13,064 nt of DNA from an uncultured Methylophilus sp. (GCA_936943315.1 CAKZJM010000392.1:1-13064), one strand, 5' to 3'. Shown: positions 6,707-13,064, counted from the first letter of the stretch. Program-made: numbers and translations. The notes: generated by a model from the letters alone, not told the origin.

Positions 6707-7557
6707 CAGTGCGAGTCTTTCATCTGGCCCTTGACTGGCTGAATGTCGCTAATGCCCAACCAGGCCGAAAAATCGGCGGATTGCAGCACTTGCCACTCGA
6801 CCATTCTGGCAATCGCAATAGGATCATCAGGATCGACTTTTTGCGTCGGCCTGGCCGGATGACACATCAGCACGGGCGGTAACTCTTTTTCAGGTTCGGA
6901 TGTGAGCGCCAATTGTTTGAGTTGCTTGGCCCACTGCATCCAATGGGCCTGGTAAGCAGCCGCGTTGCCTTCAAAGTCATAGACGCCCAGCAACAGGGGT
7001 GAAATACGGAATCCTGCGGCCTGCGCAAGTTTTTTCAGGCGTTGTGCGCCTAGCCAATGAATGAGGCGGGCTTTGAGGCCGCTGCCGACCGGCGGGCTGG
7101 AAATACGCAGCCAGGGGCGTTCAGCGACCGGCAGTTGGCCGTAACGCTGTTGCATCACTTTGATAAGGCAATCACGAATCACCGGCAATTGATGCACGTG
7201 CAAATGCCCATCCACATAATCTGGCGCGCTACCAAGTGAGTTCTCAAAAGCATCGAGTTGTTGCTCGATGTTGTCAGTCACTGCTCGCTTGCTGAGGGTG
7301 CCAGACAGGCTACGCAACACCAGTAAAGCGTGTGGACAACGCAAGGTTTGCGAAAACTGGGTGAAGTCCAGGTGCACGCCAACATCTGCCTGCTTGCGCA
7401 ATGGCGGCGTGAGAGATTTCGCGCTCTCAGGCCAGCGCGGGCTTAAGGTCATGCAGGAGGTGGCCGTCAGCACACCGCGTTCTATCAGGGTCAGGATCGC
7501 CGCATCAATGGCTGCTGATTGTGCATAATCGTCGGCACAAATAATTAACTTAGCCAT
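6706..7557 (-). CDS. ChbG/YdjC-family (HpnK/NaxD-like) carbohydrate deacetylase
   Basis: A 283-residue metal-dependent deacetylase of the YdjC/ChbG family. Metal-site motifs are intact: CADDY (Asp9-Asp10), VGVHLDF (His62) and YVDGHLHVHQLP (Asp116, His118, His120, His122). Family members remove acetyl groups from N-acetylated sugars: ChbG acts on chitobiose, NaxD on polyprenyl-linked GalNAc for lipid A modification, and HpnK is found in hopanoid clusters. No signal peptide is present, so it would act on the cytoplasmic side or at the membrane. The ATG at 7557 has AAGG 6 nt upstream and follows the GtrA-like gene by 8 nt; its stop overlaps the lnt start. The neighbouring polyprenyl-phosphate glycosyltransferase and membrane glycosyltransferase favour a NaxD-like role on a lipid-linked sugar. 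The exact substrate cannot be told from sequence. Confidence 0.85.
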   Translation of the reverse strand: MAKLIICADDYAQSAAIDAAILTLIERGVLTATSCMTLSPRWPESAKSLTPPLRKQADVGVHLDFTQFSQTLRCPHALLVLRSLSGTLSKRAVTDNIEQQLDAFENSLGSAPDYVDGHLHVHQLPVIRDCLIKVMQQRYGQLPVAERPWLRISSPPVGSGLKARLIHWLGAQRLKKLAQAAGFRISPLLLGVYDFEGNAAAYQAHWMQWAKQLKQLALTSEPEKELPPVLMCHPARPTQKVDPDDPIAIARMVEWQVLQSADFSAWLGISDIQPVKGQMKDSH

Positions 7558-7565
7558 GCAGCGCC

Positions 7566-7940
7566 TTATTCATGTTGAAACGCCCAGAAACGACTCAGTA
7601 GCCAGGTGCTGATGGCAACAATCACCATCACCGCGCCGAGTACAAACCAGAAAGGCAATGGGGTGTAAGTCAGCCCCAGCCATAGCAGCACTTGATTGCC
7701 CAGAAAGCCAAACAGGGCCACGGCCAGAAATTTGACAAAGGCTGCGGCATGGCTGGCCTGGGTGCCCCGAAAAGACCAGTGGCGGTGACCAAGATAGCTC
7801 ACGGGGAAAGCGCACAAAAAACCCATCCAGTTGGCAGTCGCGGCCGGGTAGCCCCAGGTGTGTGAAAGCAGCGCGACAATGTAATGCACGCCCGCTGCGA
7901 GTGCGCCTACACTGATAAATCCCAACACCGAGGCGCGCAT
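7566..7940 (-). CDS. GtrA-family membrane protein (probable lipid-linked sugar flippase)
   Basis: A small, very hydrophobic protein of 124 residues with four predicted membrane helices, typical of the GtrA/DPMS family, thought to flip polyprenyl-phosphate-linked sugars across the inner membrane. I chose the ATG at 7940 because it gives the classic beginning MRASVLGFISVGALAAGVHY. A TTG ten codons upstream is also open but would lie inside the preceding gene. NWMGFLCAFPVSYLGHRHWSF is the conserved family centre (aromatic and His/Arg-rich loop), and SRFWAFQ closes the last helix. The start is one base after the stop of the GT2 gene (TAA-c-ATG), and no clear Shine-Dalgarno is present, so translational coupling is likely. 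Confidence 0.85.
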   Translation of the reverse strand: MRASVLGFISVGALAAGVHYIVALLSHTWGYPAATANWMGFLCAFPVSYLGHRHWSFRGTQASHAAAFVKFLAVALFGFLGNQVLLWLGLTYTPLPFWFVLGAVMVIVAISTWLLSRFWAFQHE

Positions 7941-7941
7941 G

Positions 7942-8931
7942 TTATTGGTCAGTTTGAGGCTTAGTAGCAACGGGTTGAACGACTTCAGCCACGATATAAG
8001 GCGGGCGCCCTTTTACTTCGTCATACACACGGGCAAGATACTCACCAAGCACGCCGATAAATAGTAACTGCACGCCTGCAAAAAACATCATGCTGGCAAC
8101 CACAGTAGGCCAGCCTGGGACCGATTCATGCAGGAACAAGGCGTCAATCACCACCACTGCACCATAAGCAAACGCCAATAAAGCTAAGGTGGCACCGGTT
8201 AAGCTGGCCAGGCGCAATGGCAATACCGAGAAACCCGTAATGCCTGTCCATGCCAGTGCGATCAATTTGAGTTTTGAATAAGCACTTTCACCATGCATGC
8301 GCGGCAAGGGCGTGTAAGGGATGCCAATAGATTTGTAGCCCACCCAGGCGTAAATGCCTTTCATAAAGCGGTTGCGCTCGGGCAAGGCACACAAGGCATC
8401 CACGACCTTACGGTTCATGAGACGGAAGTCCCCGGCATCCCGCGGAATCTCGACATGGGTGCTGGCGCTCATCATGCGGTAAAAGAGCCGCGATCCCCAC
8501 AGTTTGAAAGAGGATTCCTGCTCGCGGTCCTGGCGTACGGCGTAGACCATGTCATAGCCCTCACGCCATTTTTCCAGCATGGTCAGCATGAGGTCAGAAG
8601 CATGTTGACCATCTGCATCCATGCAAATGACGACATCGCCTTTGGCATAACTCAGGCCCGCGCTGATGGCATTCTCTTTGCCGAAGTTACGCGAGAACTT
8701 GACCAGGGTCACCTGGCAAGATTCGATCAGGGACTGCACAACCTCAGCCGTCTGGTCGCGGCTACCGTCATCGACCACCACCATGTCCCAGTGAGGGGAC
8801 ATCTGCTGCAATACGCTGCGGATATTTTGCAGGGTATGGGCAATGTTTTTTTCTTCATTGTAAGCGGGCACCATGACCGTGATATGCGGCTGGGCAGAAA
8901 GGCGATGGGTGTCTATATCGGTAGTCGTCAT
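7942..8931 (-). CDS. GT2 polyprenyl-phosphate glycosyltransferase, GtrB/ArnC/DPM1-like
   Basis: A 329-residue membrane-bound family 2 glycosyltransferase that would load a nucleotide sugar onto undecaprenyl phosphate on the cytoplasmic face. The GT-A domain shows VMVPAYNEEKNI (19-30), VVVDDGSRDQT (51-61), KFSRNFGKENAISAG (78-92) and the metal-binding MDADGQH with Asp105 and Asp107. GDFRLMNRKVV and MKGIYAWVGY are further markers of the GtrB/DPM1 branch. Two C-terminal membrane helices (about 233-260 and 270-295) are followed by the amphipathic LGEYLARVYDEVKGRPPYIV tail. It lies 45 nt downstream of the GT39-like gene and is followed directly by a GtrA-like gene, the usual pairing for this enzyme type. 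The sugar cannot be assigned from sequence; the deacetylase next door suggests an acetamido sugar. Confidence 0.9.
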   Translation of the reverse strand: MTTTDIDTHRLSAQPHITVMVPAYNEEKNIAHTLQNIRSVLQQMSPHWDMVVVDDGSRDQTAEVVQSLIESCQVTLVKFSRNFGKENAISAGLSYAKGDVVICMDADGQHASDLMLTMLEKWREGYDMVYAVRQDREQESSFKLWGSRLFYRMMSASTHVEIPRDAGDFRLMNRKVVDALCALPERNRFMKGIYAWVGYKSIGIPYTPLPRMHGESAYSKLKLIALAWTGITGFSVLPLRLASLTGATLALLAFAYGAVVVIDALFLHESVPGWPTVVASMMFFAGVQLLFIGVLGEYLARVYDEVKGRPPYIVAEVVQPVATKPQTDQ

Positions 8932-8976
8932 GGCATCAGTGAGAGCAGTGGTTGCAGGTATTGTAGCGGATTGCCA

Positions 8977-10605
8977 CTAGTTTTTGGCGGGCGTTGCCTG
9001 ACGGTCAGCGCCTTGCAGTTGCCGGCGGTCTTTCACAACAGCCAGCCACATGCCTTGCCGCTGCACGCCACCCACCAGTGTACCTTTCATCACTTCATGA
9101 CAATGCATATTGGTGGTAGAGAGGAAAAAGTCAGCCTCATCCCAGCGGCGCGTCACGCTAAACCGACCATCCAGGTATGGTTCGATTTGTGGAGTATCGA
9201 CACAGGCCGCCACCCAGTATGGTTGCGTGCGTTGTGGCAGCTTCATTTCCGTCAGTTGGTCTGCCGCAGCGCGTAAGGCACTGGACCAGTAATCGCCTTC
9301 CCATTTGAATTGGGCTTTTGCCTGGTCACCCGCCAGCCGGTTTAGCCTGACATATTGGTAAGGGTGTAACTGGATAATATCTGCCAACGTGACCAGCATC
9401 AGGCCTGCCATGATGCCTGCCCAAATTGCCTGGAAAACGGTGTTGCCTTGCATATGGCTGTCTGCCAGGGCGCGCCATACCGCTACAATCGCCCAGGCCG
9501 ACAAAATAGCCAATAAGGGTAGCAAAAAGGTGAAGTGACGCACGCCGTTATACAACGCAGGCCGGTCTTCCATGATAAAGACGAGCGGGAAGAAAGCACC
9601 GACGAGCAAAGTGGCCATCACCATGCGTGCGGATCGTTCGGCGATGCATAATGCATCCCGGCAAAACAGCCACAACAATGGCAGGCTGAATAAACCCAGC
9701 AAGGCAGCTTCAGGCAACTTGACGGCCAGGTATTGGAACAGATAACTCCGCGGGACTTCACTGATGTTATAGACCATGCCATTGGCAATGGTCTGCATAT
9801 TAAAGTCAAAGTGTGAGAATGACTTGGCCGCTTCCAGCAAATTATCAGGCTCAATCACACTCCATGGCCAGCACATTGCCATAAACACAAATGCCAGTAC
9901 CGCCGCAGGTAACAACACGACCACCATGCGCAGCAAGCGCGAGAAGATAGGCGTGCGCTCAAATCGATGGTCAAGCAGCACGCGTCCGATCACCAGCAAG
10001 ATGAGATAGATCACGGCAAACGCACCGCCGACGCGCAATCCCAGGGCACCACCCACGGCAAACCCCAGTAGCACAATCGCCTTGCCGCTGACGTTTTCCA
10101 TATCGCGCACTACCAGCGCTGTGGCATAGAGCGCCCACAACATGCAGCTGGCAAACGGCACGTCCTTGGTGTGGGTAAACATGGTGCCCGACCATGATAC
10201 GGTGAGAAACAGCAGGGCCATGGCCAGTAGCGACAAGCGCTGGCCACCCAGCAGATGTGCAAAGCGGGACACACCATAAAAGCCCAGCAGCCCAAACAAG
10301 GCTGAAAGCAGGTGCCGGATATCCCAGATCATGATAGGAATATAAGGGTCTAGCGCGGCAGCAATAATGTCAAACAGGCCACCATATAAATAAAGATTGC
10401 GGTAGTGAAACGCATCCTGATCCTTGAAGCCCGACTGGTACCAGTCGAGCAGCATCTGACCGTAGGTGTGCTGCACATACTCGTCATTGCTGATGCCATG
10501 TTGGCGGAAAGTGAGGCCTACCCAGACAAACAGGCCCAGCCAGAATAACCGTATCAACCAGCGATACGTTGTAGCTGAACAACCTGGGGCAGAAGCGAGT
10601 TTCAT
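8977..10605 (-). CDS. GT39/PMT-like (GT-C) membrane glycosyltransferase
   Basis: A 542-residue polytopic membrane protein with about 10-11 hydrophobic segments to residue 410 and a soluble C-terminal part. The first extracytoplasmic loop has the acidic motif HGISNDEY (Asp41, Glu42), the expected catalytic region of GT-C enzymes using a polyprenyl-phosphate sugar donor. THTKDVPFA (144-152) is the second-loop signature of the GT39/PMT-like group. HPYQYVRLNRLAG (414-426) and EGDYWSSALRAA (436-447) form the DYW block seen in many bacterial GT39-like proteins. ArnT and FlmK are also GT-C enzymes but lack this block as far as I recall, so a lipid A acceptor is not assured. There is no Shine-Dalgarno before the ATG at 10605; the bases upstream are ACCCC. 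It is the first gene of the glycosylation run. Confidence 0.82.
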   Translation of the reverse strand: MKLASAPGCSATTYRWLIRLFWLGLFVWVGLTFRQHGISNDEYVQHTYGQMLLDWYQSGFKDQDAFHYRNLYLYGGLFDIIAAALDPYIPIMIWDIRHLLSALFGLLGFYGVSRFAHLLGGQRLSLLAMALLFLTVSWSGTMFTHTKDVPFASCMLWALYATALVVRDMENVSGKAIVLLGFAVGGALGLRVGGAFAVIYLILLVIGRVLLDHRFERTPIFSRLLRMVVVLLPAAVLAFVFMAMCWPWSVIEPDNLLEAAKSFSHFDFNMQTIANGMVYNISEVPRSYLFQYLAVKLPEAALLGLFSLPLLWLFCRDALCIAERSARMVMATLLVGAFFPLVFIMEDRPALYNGVRHFTFLLPLLAILSAWAIVAVWRALADSHMQGNTVFQAIWAGIMAGLMLVTLADIIQLHPYQYVRLNRLAGDQAKAQFKWEGDYWSSALRAAADQLTEMKLPQRTQPYWVAACVDTPQIEPYLDGRFSVTRRWDEADFFLSTTNMHCHEVMKGTLVGGVQRQGMWLAVVKDRRQLQGADRQATPAKN

Positions 10606-10610
10606 GGGGT

Positions 10611-10639
10611 ATTAAATCGTGAAAAATCAACACGCGCAA
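10611..10639 (-). promoter_or_regulatory. Sigma70-like promoter of the glycosylation operon, probably leaderless
   Basis: On the minus strand, TTGCGC (10639-10634) and TTTAAT (10616-10611) are separated by exactly 17 nt. The -10 matches the consensus at five of six positions. Only five bases (ACCCC) lie between the -10 and the ATG at 10605, so transcription should begin at or within a base or two of the start codon. This agrees with the absence of a ribosome binding site. Confidence 0.55.
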
Positions 10640-10667
10640 GCGTATCACGACACCCACCCTGAGGATA

Positions 10668-10689
10668 GAGCATGGACGGGGCCATGCTC
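10668..10689. repeat. Perfect 8-bp inverted repeat (hairpin or operator) upstream of the glycosylation operon
   Basis: GAGCATGG (10668-10675) and CCATGCTC (10682-10689) pair perfectly around a 6-base GC-rich loop. On the minus strand it directly follows the T7 run of the phoB terminator and ends about 28 nt before the -35 of the downstream promoter. It has no T-run of its own on that strand. On the plus strand it is followed by A7, so it is not a terminator there. It could be a second stop for readthrough or a protein-binding site. Confidence 0.5.
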
Positions 10690-10728
10690 AAAAAAACTCC
10701 CCAACGCTCGCTGCAAGCGCTGGGAGAG
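10690..10728 (-). terminator. Strong intrinsic terminator after phoB
   Basis: Read on the minus strand, CTCTCCCAGCGCT pairs with AGCGTTGGGGAG (one bulge, one G:U) around a 7-nt loop, followed at once by seven Ts (10696-10690). It starts 6 nt after the phoB stop codon. This is a textbook Rho-independent terminator and separates phoB from the glycosylation genes downstream. Confidence 0.88.
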
Positions 10729-10734
10729 ATAGAT

Positions 10735-11439
10735 TTAGTTGCCTGGGTCAGTGTGTACCGAAAAGCGGTAACCTGAACCACGCACGGTCTGGATCATTTC
10801 CTGGTGACTGGAAGCGACCAGTGCATTACGCAAACGGCGGATATGCACGTCGACTGTACGGTCTTCAACAAACACACGGTCACCCCACACTTTATCGAGC
10901 AACTGGGTGCGGCTGTGCACGCGCTCAGGATTGGTCATAAAAAAGTGCAGTAGTTTGAATTCTGTAGGGCCCAGTGGAATATGCACGTTATGACCAGTCA
11001 CGCGGTGTGTGGTGGGGTCGAGATGCAAACCGGCAATTTCAATCGGGTCATCCGTCATTTGCGGGGCGCGTCTGCGCAATACCGCCTTGATGCGCGCGTT
11101 GAGTTCGCGCGGGCTGAATGGCTTGGTGACATAATCATCCGCGCCGACCTCGAGGCCGCGCACCTTATCAAACTCGTCACCGCGGGCGGTCAGCATGATA
11201 ATCGGGACTTCTTTGGTCAGGCTGTCAGATTTCAGGCGGCGGGCAAACTCAATCCCGCTCATGCCAGGCAACATCCAGTCGAGCAAAATCAGGTCTGGCA
11301 TGGTTTCACGTAGCAACATTTGTGCATGTTCAACACTGGTGGCGCGGATCGCATGATGCCCCGCTTGTTTGATATTCAACGCCAGCAATTCCTGGATCGC
11401 CGGTTCGTCTTCTACCACCAAAATATTCGCTGCAGCCAT
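10735..11439 (-). CDS. phoB: Phosphate regulon response regulator PhoB (OmpR/PhoB family)
   Basis: A 234-residue response regulator with a receiver domain (about 5-118) and an OmpR-type winged-helix DNA-binding domain (about 135-228). Receiver residues are intact: the acidic pocket VVEDE (Glu10, Asp11), phospho-acceptor Asp54 in LILLDWMLPGMSG, Thr84 in MLTARGDE and Lys106 in YVTKPFSP. The effector domain carries GPTEFKLLHFFM, the recognition region ERVHSRTQLLDKVWG, and VDVHIRRLRNAL with the wing motif TVRGSGYRF, all as in PhoB. I chose the ATG at 11439, which has AAGGGAG a few bases upstream, over a TTG at 11457 that would include this site. PhoB specifically, rather than another OmpR-type regulator, is supported by the Pho box in its own promoter. 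No phoR follows: a terminator ends the transcript. Confidence 0.93.
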   Translation of the reverse strand: MAAANILVVEDEPAIQELLALNIKQAGHHAIRATSVEHAQMLLRETMPDLILLDWMLPGMSGIEFARRLKSDSLTKEVPIIMLTARGDEFDKVRGLEVGADDYVTKPFSPRELNARIKAVLRRRAPQMTDDPIEIAGLHLDPTTHRVTGHNVHIPLGPTEFKLLHFFMTNPERVHSRTQLLDKVWGDRVFVEDRTVDVHIRRLRNALVASSHQEMIQTVRGSGYRFSVHTDPGN

Positions 11440-11496
11440 GACACTCCCTTCAAGCAATCATTGAGATCAAAGTATTGATTTAATGCTCGCCAGTTT

Positions 11497-11525
11497 ATGA
11501 ATGAATTATGACAGTTTAATGACAA
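11497..11525 (-). promoter_or_regulatory. Pho box upstream of phoB
   Basis: On the minus strand TTGTCAT, CTGTCAT and CATTCAT occur at 11525-11519, 11514-11508 and 11503-11497, spaced exactly 11 bp apart with AT-rich 4-bp linkers. The first two units together read TTGTCATTAAACTGTCAT, very close to the Pho box consensus CTGTCATAWAWCTGTCAY. The box lies 58-86 nt upstream of the phoB start, in the place of a -35 element. Candidate -10 hexamers are TTAAAT (11483-11478) and AATACT (11476-11471). This indicates autoregulation of phoB under phosphate limitation. The box is also 87-115 nt upstream of the divergent transporter start and could influence it. Confidence 0.85.
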
Positions 11526-11571
11526 ACTCACATAATTTTAAATCTGGTTTTATTGCCTTTTAGAGCAATTT

Positions 11572-11586
11572 GTAACAAGATGTTAC
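11572..11586. repeat. Short inverted repeat upstream of the transporter gene
   Basis: GTAAC (11572-11576) and GTTAC (11582-11586) are separated by 5 bp, centred about 33 nt before the transporter start. The size and position would suit a dimeric repressor or activator site, but five-base arms can occur by chance. Confidence 0.25.
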
Positions 11587-11611
11587 GGCAAAAAATAAAA
11601 GGGTTTTGATC

Positions 11612-12451
11612 TTGATTAATCTTTCCAAAGAACACATCACGGCTGGCAATCATTTCAATCGCTGGCTGGTGCCACCGGCTGCGCTGGCCGTCCATCTTTC
11701 TATCGGCATGGCCTACGGTTTTAGCGTATTCTGGAAGCCGTTAGGCAACGCGCTAATGGGGCCAGATGGCAAACCGGTGGCTGCGTGTGCCGCCGGGGCA
11801 GCCACATTTGGCGATAAGCTCGCAGGCACCGCAAAAGCCCTGTTCGCTACTGACTGTAACTGGACCCAGTTTGACCTGGGCTGGATGTACACCTTGTTTT
11901 TCGTGTTGCTGGGCTGCTCGGCAGCACTGTGGGGCGGTTGGCTAGAGCGTGCTGGCCCCCGCAAAGCAGGCCTGGTTGCCATGCTTTGCTGGTGTGGTGG
12001 CTTGCTGCTCTCGGCACTGGGCGTATATCAACATCAATTATGGATGATGTGGCTAGGCAGCGGCGTCATTGGCGGTATTGGCCTGGGGCTAGGTTATATC
12101 TCCCCGGTGTCGACCCTAATCAAGTGGTTTCCTGACCGCCGCGGCATGGCGACCGGCCTGGCGATCATGGGGTTTGGCGGAGGTGCCATGATCGGTTCCC
12201 CCCTGGCAACCAAGCTCATGACGATTTTCGCAACGCCAAGCGCGCCTGGTGTCTGGCAAACGTTTGTGGTGCTGGCGCTGATTTATGCCGTCTTCATGAC
12301 CTGCGGTTCGCTGGGTTACCGCGTGCCGGCTGCCAACTGGAAACCAGCTGGCTGGACGCCGCCGGATGTGCAGCACAACCGTCTGGTCGCTTCCCGCCAT
12401 GTGCATCTCAAAAATGCCCATAAATATTGCATTATACCAACCCATGGTTGA
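11612..12451 (+). pseudogene. OFA-family MFS transporter (oxalate/formate antiporter-like), 3' end lost at a sequence join
   Basis: The N-terminal half of a major facilitator of the OFA family (oxalate/formate antiporter-like; members carry small organic anions). I chose the TTG at 11612 because AAGGG lies 8 nt upstream; the in-frame TTG at 11606 is only 2 nt from it. Helix 1 is about WLVPPAALAVHLSIGMAYGF. A long loop containing CNWTQFDLGW follows, as in the longer OFA members. The motif-A-like GGWLERAGPRKAG lies between helices 2 and 3, and GFGGGAMIGSPLA is typical of helix 5. The protein stays normal through VHLKNAHK, codon 271 ending at 12424, and then turns into eight unrelated residues and a stop at 12449-12451. 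Roughly half the expected protein is missing. The break coincides with a sharp drop in GC, so it is probably an assembly join and not a natural mutation. Confidence 0.75.
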
Positions 12452-13064
12452 CCTTTCTAACCCATATCTCTAAATAATGAGACCTATCTACCCATACCCA
12501 TGAAATGCATATCCAAATTCAAAAACAACAACTCCATTTAGTCATTTGGCAGTATATCCAAATGATGCCATGAAACCCATGCTATCCTCTTCTCATCCTT
12601 CTTATGCCACAACATTAACTAAAGATGTTACACACAAGATTTAATATTGTCTTAGTAGAGGGAAGCAAGTGTAAAAATTATAAATATCATGTGCTCCATA
12701 ATGGATTGAACCAACTTAAGTCATACATGAATTGGCCATAATTAAGTTTTCCAGTGCATAAACTTGCCTCACAACCTATCGCCAATCCATTCAAGTGGGT
12801 TTTTGGTGAGTTAACCGTCGACGGTGTTAGGAAACAAGTCGCTCCGTTGAACTTTTGTTAATCACATACTACTATCATCCCAAACATTCTAAATCACTCT
12901 TTGTACAAGAAATAAGGGGAGACTACCTTCAATTATGTGGAACATTGAAGCCACTGCAAATTGATGCCAAACTTGCATACTCCTTTGAAGATTTTCTTTG
13001 AAGGCTTGTTGTCAGGAACTCTATTAAGGCAGAGAAGGAATTAGTACTAAAAGAAGGATTAGTA
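12425..13064. other. AT-rich non-bacterial (plant-like) DNA, probably foreign to the core
   Basis: The final 640 bases are AT-rich, lack bacterial ribosome binding sites and gene packing, and contain no convincing bacterial gene. Their texture resembles plant nuclear intergenic or transposon-derived DNA, judged by eye. Two minus-strand stretches are open: 12857 down to a stop at 12689-12687 (56 codons, no start, containing GLAIGCEASLCTGKLNYGQF) and 13063 down to a stop at 12931-12929 (44 codons, containing SALIEFLTTSLQRKSSKEYA). They are in different frames and could be exon or decayed transposon remnants; I do not recognise either. A 12-bp palindrome ACCGTCGACGGT lies at 12814-12825. Confidence 0.6.
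13033..13064. repeat. Imperfect direct repeat at the window edge
   Basis: AGAAGGAATTAGTA (13033-13046) recurs with one base deleted as AGAAGGATTAGTA (13052-13064). It may continue beyond the window as a tandem array, which would fit eukaryotic repeat DNA. Confidence 0.35.

Noticed and set aside
7941..7970. TTG start at 7970 for the GtrA-like gene
   Set aside because: The family normally begins right before the first helix, which the ATG at 7940 does. The TTG lies within the upstream gene and has no ribosome site.
8293..9276. A 327-codon open frame on the plus strand
   Set aside because: It lies antisense to the GT2 gene and part of the GT39-like gene, both with clear conserved motifs. Its translation has no family features, and it probably arises from codon bias on the coding strand.
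12116..12445. A 109-codon minus-strand frame over the transporter
   Set aside because: It is antisense to a clear MFS coding sequence and crosses the suspected junction.
1..13064. CRISPR arrays, tRNAs, rRNAs, insertion sequences
   Set aside because: No regularly spaced repeats, cloverleaf-like segments, rRNA-like stretches or transposase motifs were seen in the bacterial core.

Overview
The window looks like a chimeric contig. Its core, about positions 105-12424, reads as one continuous stretch of a Gram-negative chromosome, most likely a betaproteobacterial methylotroph of the Methylophilaceae. That assignment rests on the general look of the proteins, moderate GC and gene content, and was not tested by search. 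The two ends do not belong to it. Positions 1 to about 105 are very GC-rich (69 of the first 90 bases are G or C) and encode a piece of a TOPRIM-like primase on the plus strand. From about 12425 to 13064 the sequence becomes AT-rich, has no bacterial gene organisation and resembles plant or other eukaryotic nuclear DNA. A transporter gene is cut off exactly where that change happens.

Layout of the core. On the left is a minus-strand gene start (105-167), then the periplasmic processing protease ctpA (minus), with a good hairpin between them. A small SelW/Rdx-like CxxC protein (plus) follows, divergent from ctpA. It converges on an NlpC/P60 cell-wall peptidase (minus). Divergent from that peptidase are a DinG/YoaA-type iron-sulfur helicase and the ribosome-rescue hydrolase ArfB (plus), probably one transcript.

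The middle of the window (10605 down to 5243, minus strand) is a five-gene operon-like run: a GT39/PMT-type membrane glycosyltransferase, a GtrB/ArnC-like polyprenyl-phosphate glycosyltransferase, a GtrA-like flippase, a ChbG/YdjC/NaxD-type sugar deacetylase, and apolipoprotein N-acyltransferase (lnt). Together the first four could build a lipid-linked acetamido sugar, flip it, deacetylate it and transfer it to an envelope acceptor. This resembles the NaxD/FlmK and Lgm pathways that add hexosamine to lipid A. The match is inferred from gene content only.

Upstream of this run, separated by a strong terminator and a second hairpin, is the response regulator phoB (minus). Its promoter region holds a clear Pho box: three 7-bp repeats at an exact 11-bp period. 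No phoR is adjacent. Divergent from phoB is an OFA-family (oxalate/formate-antiporter-like) MFS transporter, which keeps only its first 271 codons before the foreign DNA begins. No tRNA, rRNA, CRISPR array or insertion sequence was seen.
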